DNA from: Parietaria judaica | Lineage: Eukaryota; Streptophyta; Magnoliopsida; Rosales; Urticaceae | DNA length: 64,000 nucleotides | Assembly (NCBI GenBank): GCA_954871525.1 | Contig: OX940869.1 | Location: 24,828,001 to 24,892,000, forward strand | Direction: 5' to 3' | In this document: positions 33,598-45,639 of the stretch, in pieces | Numbering within the stretch: the stretch's first letter is position 1 | Layout of the letters: the number at the start of each line of letters is the position of its first letter | Translations under genes and position numbers: made by a program | Notes under the pieces: generated by a model | What the model saw: the letters and a program-made list of their open reading frames with translations, nothing else | Told to the model about the DNA's origin: nothing | The model's database searches: none

Positions 33598-34748
33598 GGG
33601 TTAATTGCGGCATAAGTCCTCAACCTTTACTCAACTAGGGCGGCATAACCCCAACCCCATTTAATAGCGGGTAAAGTACTGAAAGTCAACTTCTATTAGT
33701 ACATTTGTGACTGCTGTTAACTTCGCTGACTGTGCCACGTTAAAGCTTTCACGAGGCATAAGTTCGAGTGACGTGGCAAACGACATTACTCACCATTAAC
33801 TTTAAATTTATTAGTGTTGATTACCCATTAATTAATGAGATCATTAAAATTGAAAACCTTATTTTAATAATAACTCAACACAAAGCCGAGCTACATCTTC
33901 ATTTCTTACTTCTCCTTCTCTCTCTACTCGACTCCCTCTCTCTCTAGCTTCCATTGCTTCTCGATCTCCAGACAACTCCGACGAAGCTTTGCCGGCGTCC
34001 ATGGCGGACGATAACGGCGGCGCTGGCAACGGGAACAATAACCAGCTTTGGCGTGATCCAACTCGTGCTGCTCTGCCTGTATACAGTGAGTTTTTCGACT
34101 TAGGGTTAAGGCTTGGAACTACCTCGAGTGTTCTTCTCATTTTTTAAGGGTTTTTCGACTATGACCAGTTCTTCTTGCATCATTGTGATGAGTTTTGTGC
34201 TTAGGGTTCAAGTTGTCTTGCTCAAGTTGTTACCTTTTTCAATGGACATCTACGAAACCATATCGGCCAGGATTTTTGGCTGTTGTAGATTTGTAGAGGA
34301 CTGCATCTAACCCGCAATCACAGGTCAATCCACGAGAAGGAACTCTTCGTGGTCGCGATTGCAACTTAATCCCAGAGCTTGAAGCAGTACTCGCCATGGA
34401 ACGGTCTGGTCGAGGAAGAAGAAGCTGCGAGGAAGGTCGAAGATGAAGCTTCGAGGAAGAAGAGTCGAGAAGAGAAAGAGGCTGCGTTGGAAAGAAAATG
34501 AGGGTTAAATAAAACCCTAACCCTCATTTAAAGAAATAGAAAAAAAAAATCAAATGTATTAATTTTGTTTGCTACGTGGCAGCCACGTGGAAGCTTTAAC
34601 TGTGGCACAGTCAGCAAAGTTAACAGCCGTCAAAAATGTACTAACGGAAGTCAACTTCAGTACTTTACCCGCTATTAAATAGGGTTGGGGTTATGCTTAT
34701 GCCGCCCCAGTTGAGTAAAGGTTGAGGGACTTATGCCACAATTATCCT
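33598..34748. mobile_element. Pack-MULE carrying gene fragments
   Basis: The 9-bp duplication TTATATTAT (33589-33597 and 34749-34757) flanks inverted repeats of about 185 bp. They begin GGGTTAATTGCGGCATAAGT on the left and, reversed, GGATAATTGTGGCATAAGT on the right. The terminal motif is shared with the MULE at 12342-13140. The interior (about 33880-34500) is GC-richer and looks like 5' UTR plus coding sequence of a host gene, including an ATG at 34001. Captured host sequence between MULE ends defines a Pack-MULE. Confidence 0.88.
34001..34147 (+). pseudogene. captured gene fragment in Pack-MULE
   Basis: Starts MADDNGGAGNGNNNQLW then RDPTRAALPVY and soon stops. A pyrimidine-rich leader typical of a plant 5' UTR precedes it. 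A second captured piece near 34410-34500 encodes an E/K/A-rich, probably coiled-coil peptide (EEEAARKVEDEASRK, REEKEAALERK). I do not recognise the donor gene or genes. Confidence 0.6.
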
Positions 34749-34757
34749 TTATATTAT

Positions 34758-35600
34758 ATATAAAAAAAGAAAAAGAAATATTGACGGCAAAAATCCCTAA
34801 CTCGTCGAGTTTTTGCACTTTAAGACCTATGCTAAAAAATTGGTAGCAAAAAGTACTAATATTAATGAACTGTTGCATTTTAGTACAATAATCTGTAAAG
34901 TGACAACGTGGGTGGTCTGCATACTCTATGACCTTCACAAACTCTATTATGTCGTTTCTGAAGGAAAAAAAAAATTTGTTTTTGTTTTAATATAGATGTC
35001 GTTAATTTTATATTACTTTTTTTTTTTTTTTAGACGAAAATTTTATACTACTCATATTATAAGGGTGTTGCTTTTCATAAAGGTGGAAGAGAAGGAATTA
35101 TTGTCGTTTTGCAAGAAATGTTGTCATGTTGATACATTTTCAGTAATTTTCCAACAGATCGAATCTCATAATATGATCCCATTTCATAATCTCGGCAGTA
35201 GTACTCAAAGTTTAGGGTAATGTGATGGAACAAAACTAAATTTTAAAGCATTTCTATTACTCATAAATGGAAGCGACAACTTATTACAGAAATTCTAAAG
35301 AGAGTGTTTCACTATTTATGGGTTATAATTAGTAAGAATAATGTCACTTAATTTATTATTTTTGCCTGTAGATGTTTTCAACGTTAATTAGGAAAATAGT
35401 GATTGTTAAATTTCATCCTTAGATTAAGAAAAGTTTTCCTCTTTCTTTTTCATTCTCTCAACAAAGCATACAATAAGAATATTCAATACTTATTATTACT
35501 ATCCATTAGCAAATAGGCGGAACAAATTTATGGCATAAAAGTAAATAAACACATTATTTCGTAATCATTTTCAAAGCACGCATACAATAAGTTGAGGAAG
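34758..35600. other. AT-rich intergenic sequence
   Basis: Downstream (3') flank of SABATH gene A. No exon seen; it may contain the 3' UTR and terminator near 35500-35620. Confidence 0.5.
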
Positions 35601-35622
35601 AACAAAATCATAGACCTCTTCA

Positions 35623-38487
35623 TCAAGCAACTTTTTTCTTTGTCAAGGAAATAGTAAAATTCACAAATGGCCATGTTTCCTTTGCCATATATTCTATGGC
35701 CTTCACTTTGAACCTCTCGAATAAACTATCCATAATTAACTCACCGAATTGTTTCACTAATAGTGGCTCCACAATTGATCTTAAGTAACCTGAAACATAT
35801 CGCGCTCTTTTCTCCTTCTCGTCACATTTATGATCGGAACTTGAGCCGTTAAAACCGGAATCAACGTCGGTCTGAAAAATATCTAGTTTTTTTAGAGAGA
35901 AAGATCCTTCTTCGTCAATCACTTTCTTCACTTCCGCAACACTCGGTGTATAGTACGGCAAGTTGAAATGATCAAGTTTTTCCTCCTCAACTATTCCCTG
36001 TAATTAAGATTAGAGTAATTGGTACAACTAAATACTCTTCTAACATCATTTGTGGCAACAATGCCCGTTGAACTTTACTCTAATTGTAGTCGCCCCCTAA
36101 ATATTATAAAATGACGGAAATAATTAAGTAATTGTGCGCAACATATTACGATGATATTTTCTTCAGTTAGTTACCGAACTACATCGATATAGTAGATTGT
36201 ATGATTATTGTTAAGCATTAAAAAAAATAAAGAACCGTTAATTAAATGAAAGTCCCATAATATTCTAATAAAATTTAAAAATATACCCTCAAATAAATCA
36301 TATGCTGTGCGCAATTTAATATTATTAACGTTTAGGGTGAGAATATATTTCGACCATACAAACTAGAGCTCAAAGGACAAAGTGCAACATCAAGCAAAGC
36401 TCAAAGACATTTTCCAAATTACTTTTAAATTAAAACTACTCTTATAATGTTTTTAAATCAATGTTTTTGTAATAAAAATTTAATGTTGTTTCCTAAATTT
36501 TTTTGTTCTTATGTTAATTATGAGATACCCATTCTGGGCTAAAATCAGATCTATCTTCAAATAATCAATTCACAGCCCTAGAAAACTACATGTCGTCTTT
36601 AGTGTCCTTTGTAACAAACTTTAATATCGTTTCTGTAATACAAAAATGAATGTCGTTTGAGTCATATAGTTAAGTACCTCTAAGACCATGTCGCACAGTG
36701 TCATCCCCAACACCTCGAAAATACTTTTAGGATGCTCGGTTCGACCGGTGAGTGTAAGCACGATGCCACCACCGGCGACAATTTCTTGCGAACGAGATCG
36801 TAAGAATAAAGAGAAGCCTTGTTGAAATTCATCAAGATAGGCCTTTAAAACCTCAGGAGAACTTGTCTTTGAAATGAAAATGCTCTTTTTGTTTATTGCT
36901 TCTCCTTCTTCACTCACCAACCCCTTTGGAACCTGTGGAAATAATTTACATACAAATTTCTAAATATTTTAAGAGATAATATATCAACATCCATATAGTC
37001 ATAATATGGCTTATGTATGATGTATAATATAAGATGAGTGAATGATACGCATAAAGTACAGTAGCACACACATTTATACAAATATTGCAAATAGATCATT
37101 TTTCTTTTTTATTTCCTCGATCTATTTACATTTTATTCAAATAATATATTCACTATAAGTGTAAATTTGACAAAACTACCCTCTATTTTTATATTTTTAA
37201 ATTAATATCTAAAACAACCAAAAATCCGTGAAATTTGCAATTGGTAATATTGTAGATTTTCGAAAAATACTATGTTTTTGTTAAAAATGAAATTCGAAGG
37301 TCTATAAAAACAATTTCTAAAATTATGAATAAGATAAAAAAATATGGAGAGATGGTATAAAAATAAAACAAAAGTACTCTTTTTCGGATATATTTTAGCT
37401 TGCTTTTGAAAATAGAAACTATAATTTTACCAAGAATTGAAAATAGCAGGTATGGTTAAAGCAATATTTTAGGGCCACTATTCAAGGTTAAGTACTCCGG
37501 ACACTATTTGTAGCTGAAGAATTTGAGAACTTATTTCTTATCAGCATTTAAAACCCTAGTTATCTAAGAACTAAACGAGTAAGGTTGAAATTATAAACCT
37601 GACGAAGCCAATGTACACTGTAAGACGAGTGTATAATATGCATGGAGTTGTTTGGGAACAGCCTTCCGTAGAAATTCCCCGGCATTCCGACCACAAAACA
37701 GGGTCCAAATTCTGGTCCTTTGACTTTCTCGAGCCTCTCGTAGAAGCTGGGAAGTGATTGGAAGATAGTGTTGAAGTCATTCCCGGGAAGATCGTTGAGG
37801 AACACTTCAAAAACCGGTGGCTTCTTATTCAAGCAACGACACGTGGAGTCAACAGTGTCGAGAATATCTGACACCACTGCCAGAGAATTGGGTCCGGATG
37901 AACAACCTAAGTCCGCTATTCTCAGGCATTCTGGGAAAACCGAGCAGAAAACGTCTCTGACGGTTTCCTCTAAAATTGGCTTCACTTTGGAAATCACTGC
38001 TCTCTGTAAGATGTTGGTGACAGTAAAATTTTAGTTTTTTATCTTTCTATTCTTTTTACGATTTGACATCCACCAATTTTCCTAGAATGTCATTATATGA
38101 AGAGAATATATATTTATATATATTCATAATTTTCATTGCTTCAATTATGTAATATATCCCATCTTTACGAGTGTTTATATGATATTAATTTTAGGTTATT
38201 GATCCTAAACCTGATCACTAATTTTGAATTTGTAAAATTAATTATTATAAGGTGCATGAAAATCTAAACTTTCATATTGCATAATTTGATTACATTATCT
38301 ACATAGATACCTCGTTTTTTTTTTTTTCTTCTACCTACGGCATACGATATATGTAATATATATATATATATGTATATATATGTATATGTATGTATGAACA
38401 TACACATACCTGAAGAGATGAGTTCCTTGCGTAGCTAGTTTTTCCAAGACCACAATTCATGTGGATCGTGGCTTGCTCTACTTCCAT
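35623..38487 (-). CDS. SABATH carboxyl methyltransferase (gene A), four exons, intact
   Basis: Exons on the minus strand: 38410-38487, 37599-38003, 36678-36932 and 35623-35997, all with GT-AG introns in phase 0. They give 370 residues, the normal family length. SABATH enzymes move a methyl group from S-adenosylmethionine to a carboxyl (salicylate, benzoate, jasmonate and similar) or a purine nitrogen, in the cytosol, as dimers. The SAM-binding motif DLGCSSGPN is at residues 57-65. The substrate-pocket segment SSYSVHWLRQ is at about 152-161, with His rather than the Met of classical salicylate methyltransferases. In the family, His at this site is linked to benzoate/salicylate-type enzymes, but the substrate cannot be fixed from this alone. 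The start ATG (38487) directly follows the acceptor of a 5' UTR intron. Broken relatives lie at 41.7-44.8 kb and 53.1-54.1 kb. Confidence 0.93.
36330..36580. repeat. diverged interspersed repeat, copy 2, in intron 3 of gene A
   Basis: Related to 18340-18580 through the same ordered phrases (GTGAGAATATAT, ATTATGAGATACCCAT). It enlarges the last intron of gene A. Confidence 0.55.
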
Positions 38488-38776
38488 CTGAAGAATATCT
38501 TTTTATACATGAGAATAAAACATATAAGGACAAGATAAGAGACATATTAATTAGATAAATAACATACTTACATATATACTTATATTACAACTATAATCAC
38601 GTCGGGGTTTAACAATAAAATTGAAGTGTGAATTTGATCATCAACTCAACATTCAAAATAGATTTCTGCATAAAATTTAATGTATAAATAACTTGAAAGA
38701 ACAAAAAGAAGTAAATACAAAGGTATAATTTAATTTCAAAATTTATTCTTTAACGCCAAAGTATATACATACATAC
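38488..38776 (-). promoter_or_regulatory. 5' UTR intron of SABATH gene A
   Basis: The donor is GTATGTATGTATATAC (reverse complement of 38761-38776) and the acceptor is TTCTTCAG, immediately before the ATG. The upstream leader exon (38777 to about 38880) is conserved at gene B. Confidence 0.65.
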
Positions 38777-39070
38777 CCGGTTTGCAGCAGGAAGTTGTTG
38801 ATTTTCAAAGAAGGGCTAGCGAGATATATGATGATCAATTACGAGATCGATTATGTGTTTATGATTAATAAGTTGGGGATTTTAAATTTATTGATCAAAT
38901 ATCCATATATATATTTTGCCTTTTCTATTTGTTCCCACCATGATTGGAGACGCGTGTTATGATGTCAAAAAATAATTTATTATTACCAGTTTGGACGTAA
39001 AGTCGTTGAAGATAAGATCACGTTGGATTATTGAACGATCACCTCATGAAATTGTGCTTTTTCTTTTAAA
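38777..39070 (-). promoter_or_regulatory. leader exon and promoter of SABATH gene A
   Basis: A TATA-like AAAATATATATATGG lies near 38904-38918 (minus strand), some 30 bases before the likely start. Blocks shared with the region upstream of gene B (45640-46040) include the leader GCTAGC...CAACAA.TTCCTGC, the phrase ATAACACGCGTC and CCAACGTGAT. Shared non-coding blocks support a common regulatory region from the gene duplication. Confidence 0.5.
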
Positions 39071-39505
39071 ATTGTGAGACTGTTAGTTGGTCACAGCTGG
39101 AAATGTTGATTTTAAAAAGTTAACGTCCGAATTTTTTTTTTAGAAAACTCACCAAATACCCAAAATACACCTAAAGTTTAAAAGAAATGCCCATAGTTAT
39201 ATAAAACCAATTTATACCCATTAATACACTTTTTTGGACCATATTAACCCTAATAGTAATTATAATTATTAATTTAAGAATAATATTATTAATTAATAAT
39301 ATATTTTAATTAAATTCGAAATATTAATTCCTATTATTAATGATTGACCAATTTCCCGTAACAACTATTCTCCTCATTTATTTCCATTTTCAAATTTAAA
39401 TATTCTCCTCCATTTATTTCTCCTTATTTCTTTTCTCTCTCCTCTGTAATCAACGAGCTCCTCAATCCTCTGCATCTCCGAAAAGAGTTCCAAGGTCCTC
39501 ATCGG

Positions 39506-39866
39506 CAAGGTACAAACTTCAAGCTCCTCTGCATCTCCAAGACGCGCTCCAAGCTCCCCATCGACTTCGGCGGCAAGGTCCTCGTCTGGCTAGTCGACGC
39601 TCTTAAGGCCCGCACTGAAGGCTCCCCTGACTTAGTCACCATCGACTGCCCGCGGAGATTGACGGAGGATTCATAACGCCCGCTAACGAGGCCGTCCTCA
39701 TCACCACGCTCGGCATCACAAGCCTGCGCGACGCATAGGGTCACGACACTGGCGAGCAAGAAAGCGTCATGGCGGTTTGTCGAGCAGGAAAACATAAAGG
39801 TCGTCATGGTCGATGAGGAGCTCAGGAATCGAGTCTTCTTCTCATTCTTCGTCTAATGCGGAAGGT
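39506..39866 (+). pseudogene. MIND: MinD (plastid division ATPase) gene fragment
   Basis: The plus strand matches the middle and end of plant MinD, the ATPase that positions the chloroplast division ring. It reads NFKLLCISKTRSKLP, FGGKVLVWLVDALKAR, then (after a small deletion and frame change near 39655) TPANEAVLITT and ITSLRDA. After a larger deletion near 39740 it joins the C-terminal end (SWRFVEQENIKVVMVDEE, RVFFSFF, stop). The N-terminal transit peptide and the Walker A part are absent. It is a broken fragment. A pyrimidine-rich tract at 39400-39450 precedes it. Confidence 0.85.
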
Positions 39867-39954
39867 TCTGAGTTTTTCTCTGGATAAATAATTTTGTGAG
39901 GTCAATGATGTGTTTGGGTCGGAGCGGCGATGGACATCGGAACCAGCCGTCCAT

Positions 39955-40740
39955 TACAATTTAGTATTTGTAATTATATTTACCATTACGATTTCATATT
40001 TGTAGTTAAATTTTCGTATTTATAGTTCCGGAGTCGTATTTATAATTACAAAATTAACTTCGTAAATATAGTGCAAGTTTCGTATTTACAGTTACATTTT
40101 TATTCTTATAAATATCATTTATATACCGTTAGAGTTTCGTATATACAGTTACAGTTTCCTATATGCTATTTACAATTACAGTATCTGCAGTTACAGTTTC
40201 ATATATACAATTATAGTTTCGTACTTACAGGTTCATATGTGCGATTACAGTTTCGCAAATTTCTTTACCGTTTCGTATTTAAAGTGATTGTTACAGTTAC
40301 ACTTTATGTAATTATGAACGTAAATATTGTTACAGATACATTTACGTAATTATAATTACTTCTACGTGGCTAGAGTTACTTACTTATAATTTATTACCTG
40401 TAATTCACATTATATATGTACGTAAATGTAATTATAATTACAATGATGTCCTACAATTACTTATATGTAATCTTTGTTGAATTATCCATATTTACATATA
40501 TGCTTACGTGATTAAATAACTTAATATTGTAGCGATAATTACCATGATTTCGTAATTACAACTACACTTTATAATTATATACGTAAATATTGTTACAATT
40601 TCGTTAATTACAATACACAATTACAGATTCGTATTTAAAGTTACAAAATTACATGAGAAAATAATTTTAGTTACGATTTCGTATTTATAGTTACGAAATT
40701 ACATTAGTAAATATTCTTACAGTTTCGTATTTGTAAAAAC
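39955..40740. repeat. degenerate array of TTTCGTATTTACAGTTAC motifs
   Basis: At least a dozen variants of TTTCGTATTTA and (C)AGTTACA alternate every 20-60 bp over about 0.8 kb. The repeats are irregular in spacing and in sequence. Confidence 0.7.
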
Positions 40741-41731
40741 TGCTTCTAAGAATATTAGCTATTAATAAAACGAGCGATTTATAAATGCATTTATTGTTGT
40801 TTATTTATTTTAGGTGTTAAGATCGATAAATTTCATAAAAAAAAATAGGGGTCAATATTCACTCTCATCTGTTGCTACAATTAAGGAAGAATATATGTTT
40901 TGATTATAATCCTTTTTAAATTAAAAAGACTGTCAAATCTTTCCTATTATGTTTTAGAAAATAAAACGTGGAATGGTCTGAGAGAGAGAGGTCGAATGTT
41001 GAGCTACAATTAAGGAATTTTTTGAATAAATTTGTTACAATTGTTGAGCTACATTTAAGGGAAAAAAATTAAATTGATTTTATAATTAAAATTTAAAGCG
41101 ATATCATTTATAATTAAATAAATATTTTAATGCCAATTATTATTGTAAACGTAAAATGATAAGGGGTATATTGGTCCCTATTTAAATTAATTGGTAATTT
41201 TCATTACCATAAATAGCTTTGGGCATTTTGTTAAAAAGTTTTTATCAAAATGGGCATTTTGTTCATTTACCCTTTTTTTTATTTTTTATTTTTTTTATTT
41301 TTTTTAAGCAAAACAAATCTAAACTAAAGTTCGAGTTTTCGGAGTTTACCAATGATTTATTGCTCTTTATCATAAATGAGCAAGTACCAGTAAAGAACTA
41401 TGCATTGCTGATTTATAATTTATCCGGTGTTGACCGACATATATAATATATTTATAGTAAACTGATGGTATGATATATCATGCCGATATATGAATAAAAT
41501 TGTTATATACTGTATTTAATATTATTTGATAGAATAGACATCCAATTGTAGTATATTATTACAAAATATAAATCTTATGATCCCAACAAGATTAATTATT
41601 AAAGTTTTTTCTCAGGAATTTTACGGTATATGTTTACTTTGAATAGCGTGGAATAACAGGGAAGAAATAACATCAAGAGCATTTTTGTCAAGCTCAAATT
41701 ACTGATATTATTAACACATTAATCTATCTTA

Positions 41732-44700
41732 TTAACTTTTTCTCAAGGAAATGACCATGTTAGTATAGACCGGTTTTTCTCTCTCCATAGATTCTATGAC
41801 TTTGTCAGTGAACCTGTGAAACAAGTCATCCATGAGAGATTGACCAAATTCTATAGCGAGAAGAGGCTCCATTATTGCTCTAATGTAATTCGATACATAT
41901 TCTCCTCTTTTGCGCTCATCAGAGCTTGTGTTCTCTTAATCAAAACCATCATCCCAATCACTTTGGAAAATATCAAGCCTTACGAGAGAAAAAGACTCTT
42001 CTTTTTCAACCACATTCTCCACTTCCTTTGGACTCGGTGTATAATATGGCAAGTTGAAATTGTCCAATTTTTCCTCTTTGATCATTCCCTGAAATGAATT
42101 TCGTAAATTGTTATAAATGAACTGCAAATCCGCAGGAAAAGATAACCGATCGACGCCTGAATTGCACGTGAAAATCTAATTTAAAAAGAAAAAATCTAAC
42201 AGAGGAGAAGAATCCGTTGAGGACCCAGGCTATCAATTTTTGGAGGGCGAATAATTATATATTGGAACGGAAATTTTAAAATATTTAATGGTAAATTTTG
42301 AAAAATGATATTTAGGGATAAAAATATGAAAATGCAAGATAATATGATTTGAGAAATTTCAAGCTTGGGAGTGGGGGCATATTTGCAGGAGTTTATAAGG
42401 AAGGAGTGAGTACGAAAATAAATTATTGCTTAAGTGGTTTAATTAAGACTCCGCTTAAGTCGTCAATTATATAAATATTGAACCATCTGCTTCCGCTATA
42501 TAGAGCCCCCAAAAATATGTAATAAAATTATGTGGCACTCGGACCTACAAGAAAGGCCGGATAAATAATACGGATTCTCATTTATATATTGGAACTTAAA
42601 AATCTCTGAGTAAACATATTTACCTCCATAGTCATGTCATGTAATGCTCGTCCTAATACCTCCATAACACTTTTATGAGGATTTTGGACCCGTCCAACTA
42701 TTGTGATGACCATACTACAACCCGGTACGATTTCCTTGGCACGACATCGTAAGAACAAACCGAAGCCTTCTTCGAATTCATTAAGGTAGGCCTTAGAGAC
42801 CTCTTGAGGGCTTGTATTTGTAATGTAGATGTTCCCTTTGTTCAGTGCTTCTCCTCTATCACTCACCAATCCTTTTGGGACCTGTGGAATGTAGGTTGAA
42901 ATCTTTTATGTTATAAATCAAACACCATACAACAACGGAAAAAAAAAACTGATGACACCTAAAACTTTAGGTTGATACTCAATTTGGGAAGAAAATCACA
43001 AGCAGCAACGTACATTATTTATGACAAAACTATTTTTGAGAAGAATACTACGAGCAAAGTAAAATTATATTACACATAACATGTTACAATTTTTTTTAAG
43101 TAGAGTCACAAATCACTCGACAGTGAGTTCATTTAAAAATTTATTAATATATCACTCACTTATATGGTAGAGGAACACTTTAGTAATAAAACGATTGAAA
43201 CACAATTTGCAAAGAAAGCCACGAACAGAAGCTCGCCGAAAAATCTAACTAGTATCGCGTGACTCCACAAAGTTTTAAACATCCTGCGGTTCGATCTAAT
43301 AGACCGAAATATTGACATTGTCTTGCGTCGCATTGCAATTGCTAACTTCGGACCGACCGGGACAAAGAATGAAATTCGAGTCTTCAACTCTAATTTCACT
43401 AAACTGCTTATCAGTTTCTAGATTTTCACTCAATACGATAATAATAAGTAGAATTAATAAATGTGATAGTAAGTGTCAACGTAAGTTGTGTGGTTTTGCT
43501 GGATTATTTTGATCAAGTGGTTAATTAGAAGAGTATTTATAGAACTCTATTTTCCCTTTATATTTCTGATCATCCAAAATCTTAAGACAGCGTCATGATT
43601 CAGATTCATTACCTGACGTAGCCAGTGTAAACTGTAGGATGAGTGAATAATATGCATTGAATTATTCGGGAACAGCCTTGAGTAGAAATTCCCCGGAATT
43701 CCGACAACGAAACACGGTCCGAATTCCGGTCCTTTGACTTCTTCAAGCCTCTTGTAGAAGCTGGGAAGTGATTGGAAGATAGTATTGAAGTCATTTCCGG
43801 GAAGATCGTTCAGGAACACTTGAAAAACCGGTGCCTTCTTATTCAAGCAACGACACGTGGAGTCAACGGTGTCGAGAATATCGGACACCACTGCGAGAGA
43901 ATTGGGCCCGGAGGAACAACCTAAGTCCGCTATTCTCAAACATTCTGGGAAAACCGAGCCAAAAACCTCTCTGACGCTTTCCTCTAAAATCGGTTTCACT
44001 TTAGAGATCACTGCTCTCTTAAAAAAGTAGAAACATGCATGAGAGAAAATACCGAAACTAAAATAACTAATTGTCTCGTATATACGTATGTATAATTAAT
44101 GACTATGATTTTGAAACCCGTCCTTAATGTTTGGCACTGAATTATATCACGGCTTTGTGTTTATGTTTTCTAGACTATTATTATTGAAACATGGATCGAA
44201 ATCATATATATGATAATGTCTTTTTAATATGACAATAGTTAATCGAATATTCAGATTACTATGGATGGTTATTACACGAAAAGAAGAAGTTTTATATATA
44301 ACTTGGCGACATACAAACCTTTATACACTATTGATTTGACCATATATAAATATATATTTATATATTGTGCATGATATATAGATTTATAGACTAAACATTT
44401 CATCGATAAGAATTAATAGACAGTGTGAATACCATAAGGTATACAAATAGACAGTAAAAATTAAATAGTCGTCATATTATATCAAATTCTTAGGAAAAAA
44501 TTAGAATCTATTAAAAAAAACACCAGAGTTGGAATTCTTGTACTGGGTAAAATCAGAATTCTGATTTCGGGAACCGAAACTCCACGTAAAAAAAATGGAT
44601 TTTTTTTCTTACTTTTTGGATTTTGATTTTTCGGCAGAGGAATTCCAATTTCGATTTATTTATTTATGAAGAATTTCCATATTTGCAGCACTAGATAGAC

Positions 44701-44773
44701 CTACTTGAAGAGATGAATTCTTTGCGTAGCTACTTTCTCCAAGACCGCCATTCATGTGGAAAACTTGCTCCAT
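41732..44773 (-). pseudogene. SABATH methyltransferase (gene B), premature stop in last exon
   Basis: Exons on the minus strand: 44705-44773 (MEQVFHMNGGLGESS...), 43613-44017, 42624-42881 and 41732-42088, with the same intron positions as gene A. The SAM motif DLGCSSGPN and the segment SSYSLHWLRQ are kept. Exon 4 has an in-frame TAA (41936-41938) where gene A and fragment C have codons for acidic residues. The normal C-terminus (SLRKS and stop at 41732-41734) can still be read beyond it. The last 68 residues would be lost, including part of the substrate cap. The acceptor before the ATG seen in gene A is absent here (GGAAATG), and a MITE sits in the 5' UTR intron. It is probably a recent pseudogene, though a shortened protein cannot be excluded. 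Confidence 0.88.
42130..42600. other. intron 3 of SABATH gene B
   Basis: AT-rich intron; no inserted element recognised. Confidence 0.6.
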
Positions 44774-45276
44774 TTCCAATATATTGGCTCAAAATATGTA
44801 AAATGATAGATGAATAGATTGGCCAAACTTTTATATCATGGACATATAGATTAATAAATGACCAAGACCGCCACGTGGTTAATAACCATAAAAACCCACC
44901 TATATATATCTTCATAATAGCAGGGCTCCAGAAACCCACGTACATATAGAATATGAATAATTTCGAGCAAAAAGAATAAATATGGATTATTTGAGGATAA
45001 GATATAGCATGTATTTTGCAGCGTCACATGAACCTCAACTACTAGGCAGAATTGACAAGAGACCAATCTTTAATACTATCCACATTTATTATTTACCACC
45101 AAACACAATAATTTGGAATTTAGATATGTGAATCAATTCAAAATTGAAGTTCGAATTTGCACATCAAATAATTATAAGATTTCTGTATAACTTTCAATAC
45201 ATTGGTACATCAGTGTGTTAAAATTTAATTCCAAAATTTATTTTTAAGGCTAAAGTAAAACTTATATACCGTAGCC

Positions 45277-45624
45277 CAGTGACGGAGCCAAGATTGGTGG
45301 TGAGGTGAAGCCCAATGGTATATAAAATAATGGAATGATAAAAAAATTACTAAAATTTTGATTATTAAGACGACATGAATTGAAAATAAAATAAAAATTA
45401 TCGTAAAATTTTTCGAAATCAATAAATATGAAACACAAAACTATATAATAACGAAAATTCAAATGGAATTAAATCCTAATTCATTGAGACTTATGACCTA
45501 ATGTGGCTTAATTGCAAGTTATACTACCAATTACACTACAAACTATATCATATCAATTTATTTAAAATATATTGAGGTGCAGCCAAGGCACCATGTAGTG
45601 TCAACATTGGTCCGCGCCCCACTG
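45277..45624. mobile_element. hAT-type MITE in the 5' UTR intron of SABATH gene B
   Basis: The ends CAGTGACGGAGCCAAG and, reversed, CAGTGGGGCGCGGACC resemble the widespread plant hAT MITE ends of the type CAGTGGCGGAGCC. The 348-bp body is AT-rich and non-coding. An 8-bp target-site duplication is not clear (CCGTAGCC against ATAGCGGA). Comparison with gene A shows it landed at the donor site of the leader intron (CTGCCGCTA... / GGTATATAAG). Confidence 0.6.
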
Positions 45625-45639
45625 ATAGCGGATAGCGGC

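Larger units (their letters stand above)
39150..41290. mobile_element. possible Pack-MULE-like segment carrying a MinD fragment
   Basis: The left edge (CACCAAATACCCAAAATACACC and GAAATGCCC near 39150-39195) and the reversed right edge (GGTAAATGAACAAAATGCCC near 41255-41275) are similar in an inverted sense. Both are followed by AT-rich DNA. Between them lie a GC-rich host gene fragment (39430-39860) and an AT-rich periodic array (39955-40740). I could not find a clean target-site duplication, so the class and exact ends are uncertain. Confidence 0.4.

Noticed and set aside
39955..40740. CRISPR-like periodic array
   Set aside because: The repeats are degenerate, irregularly spaced and lack uniform spacers, in a plant genome. 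It is a degenerate satellite-like array.
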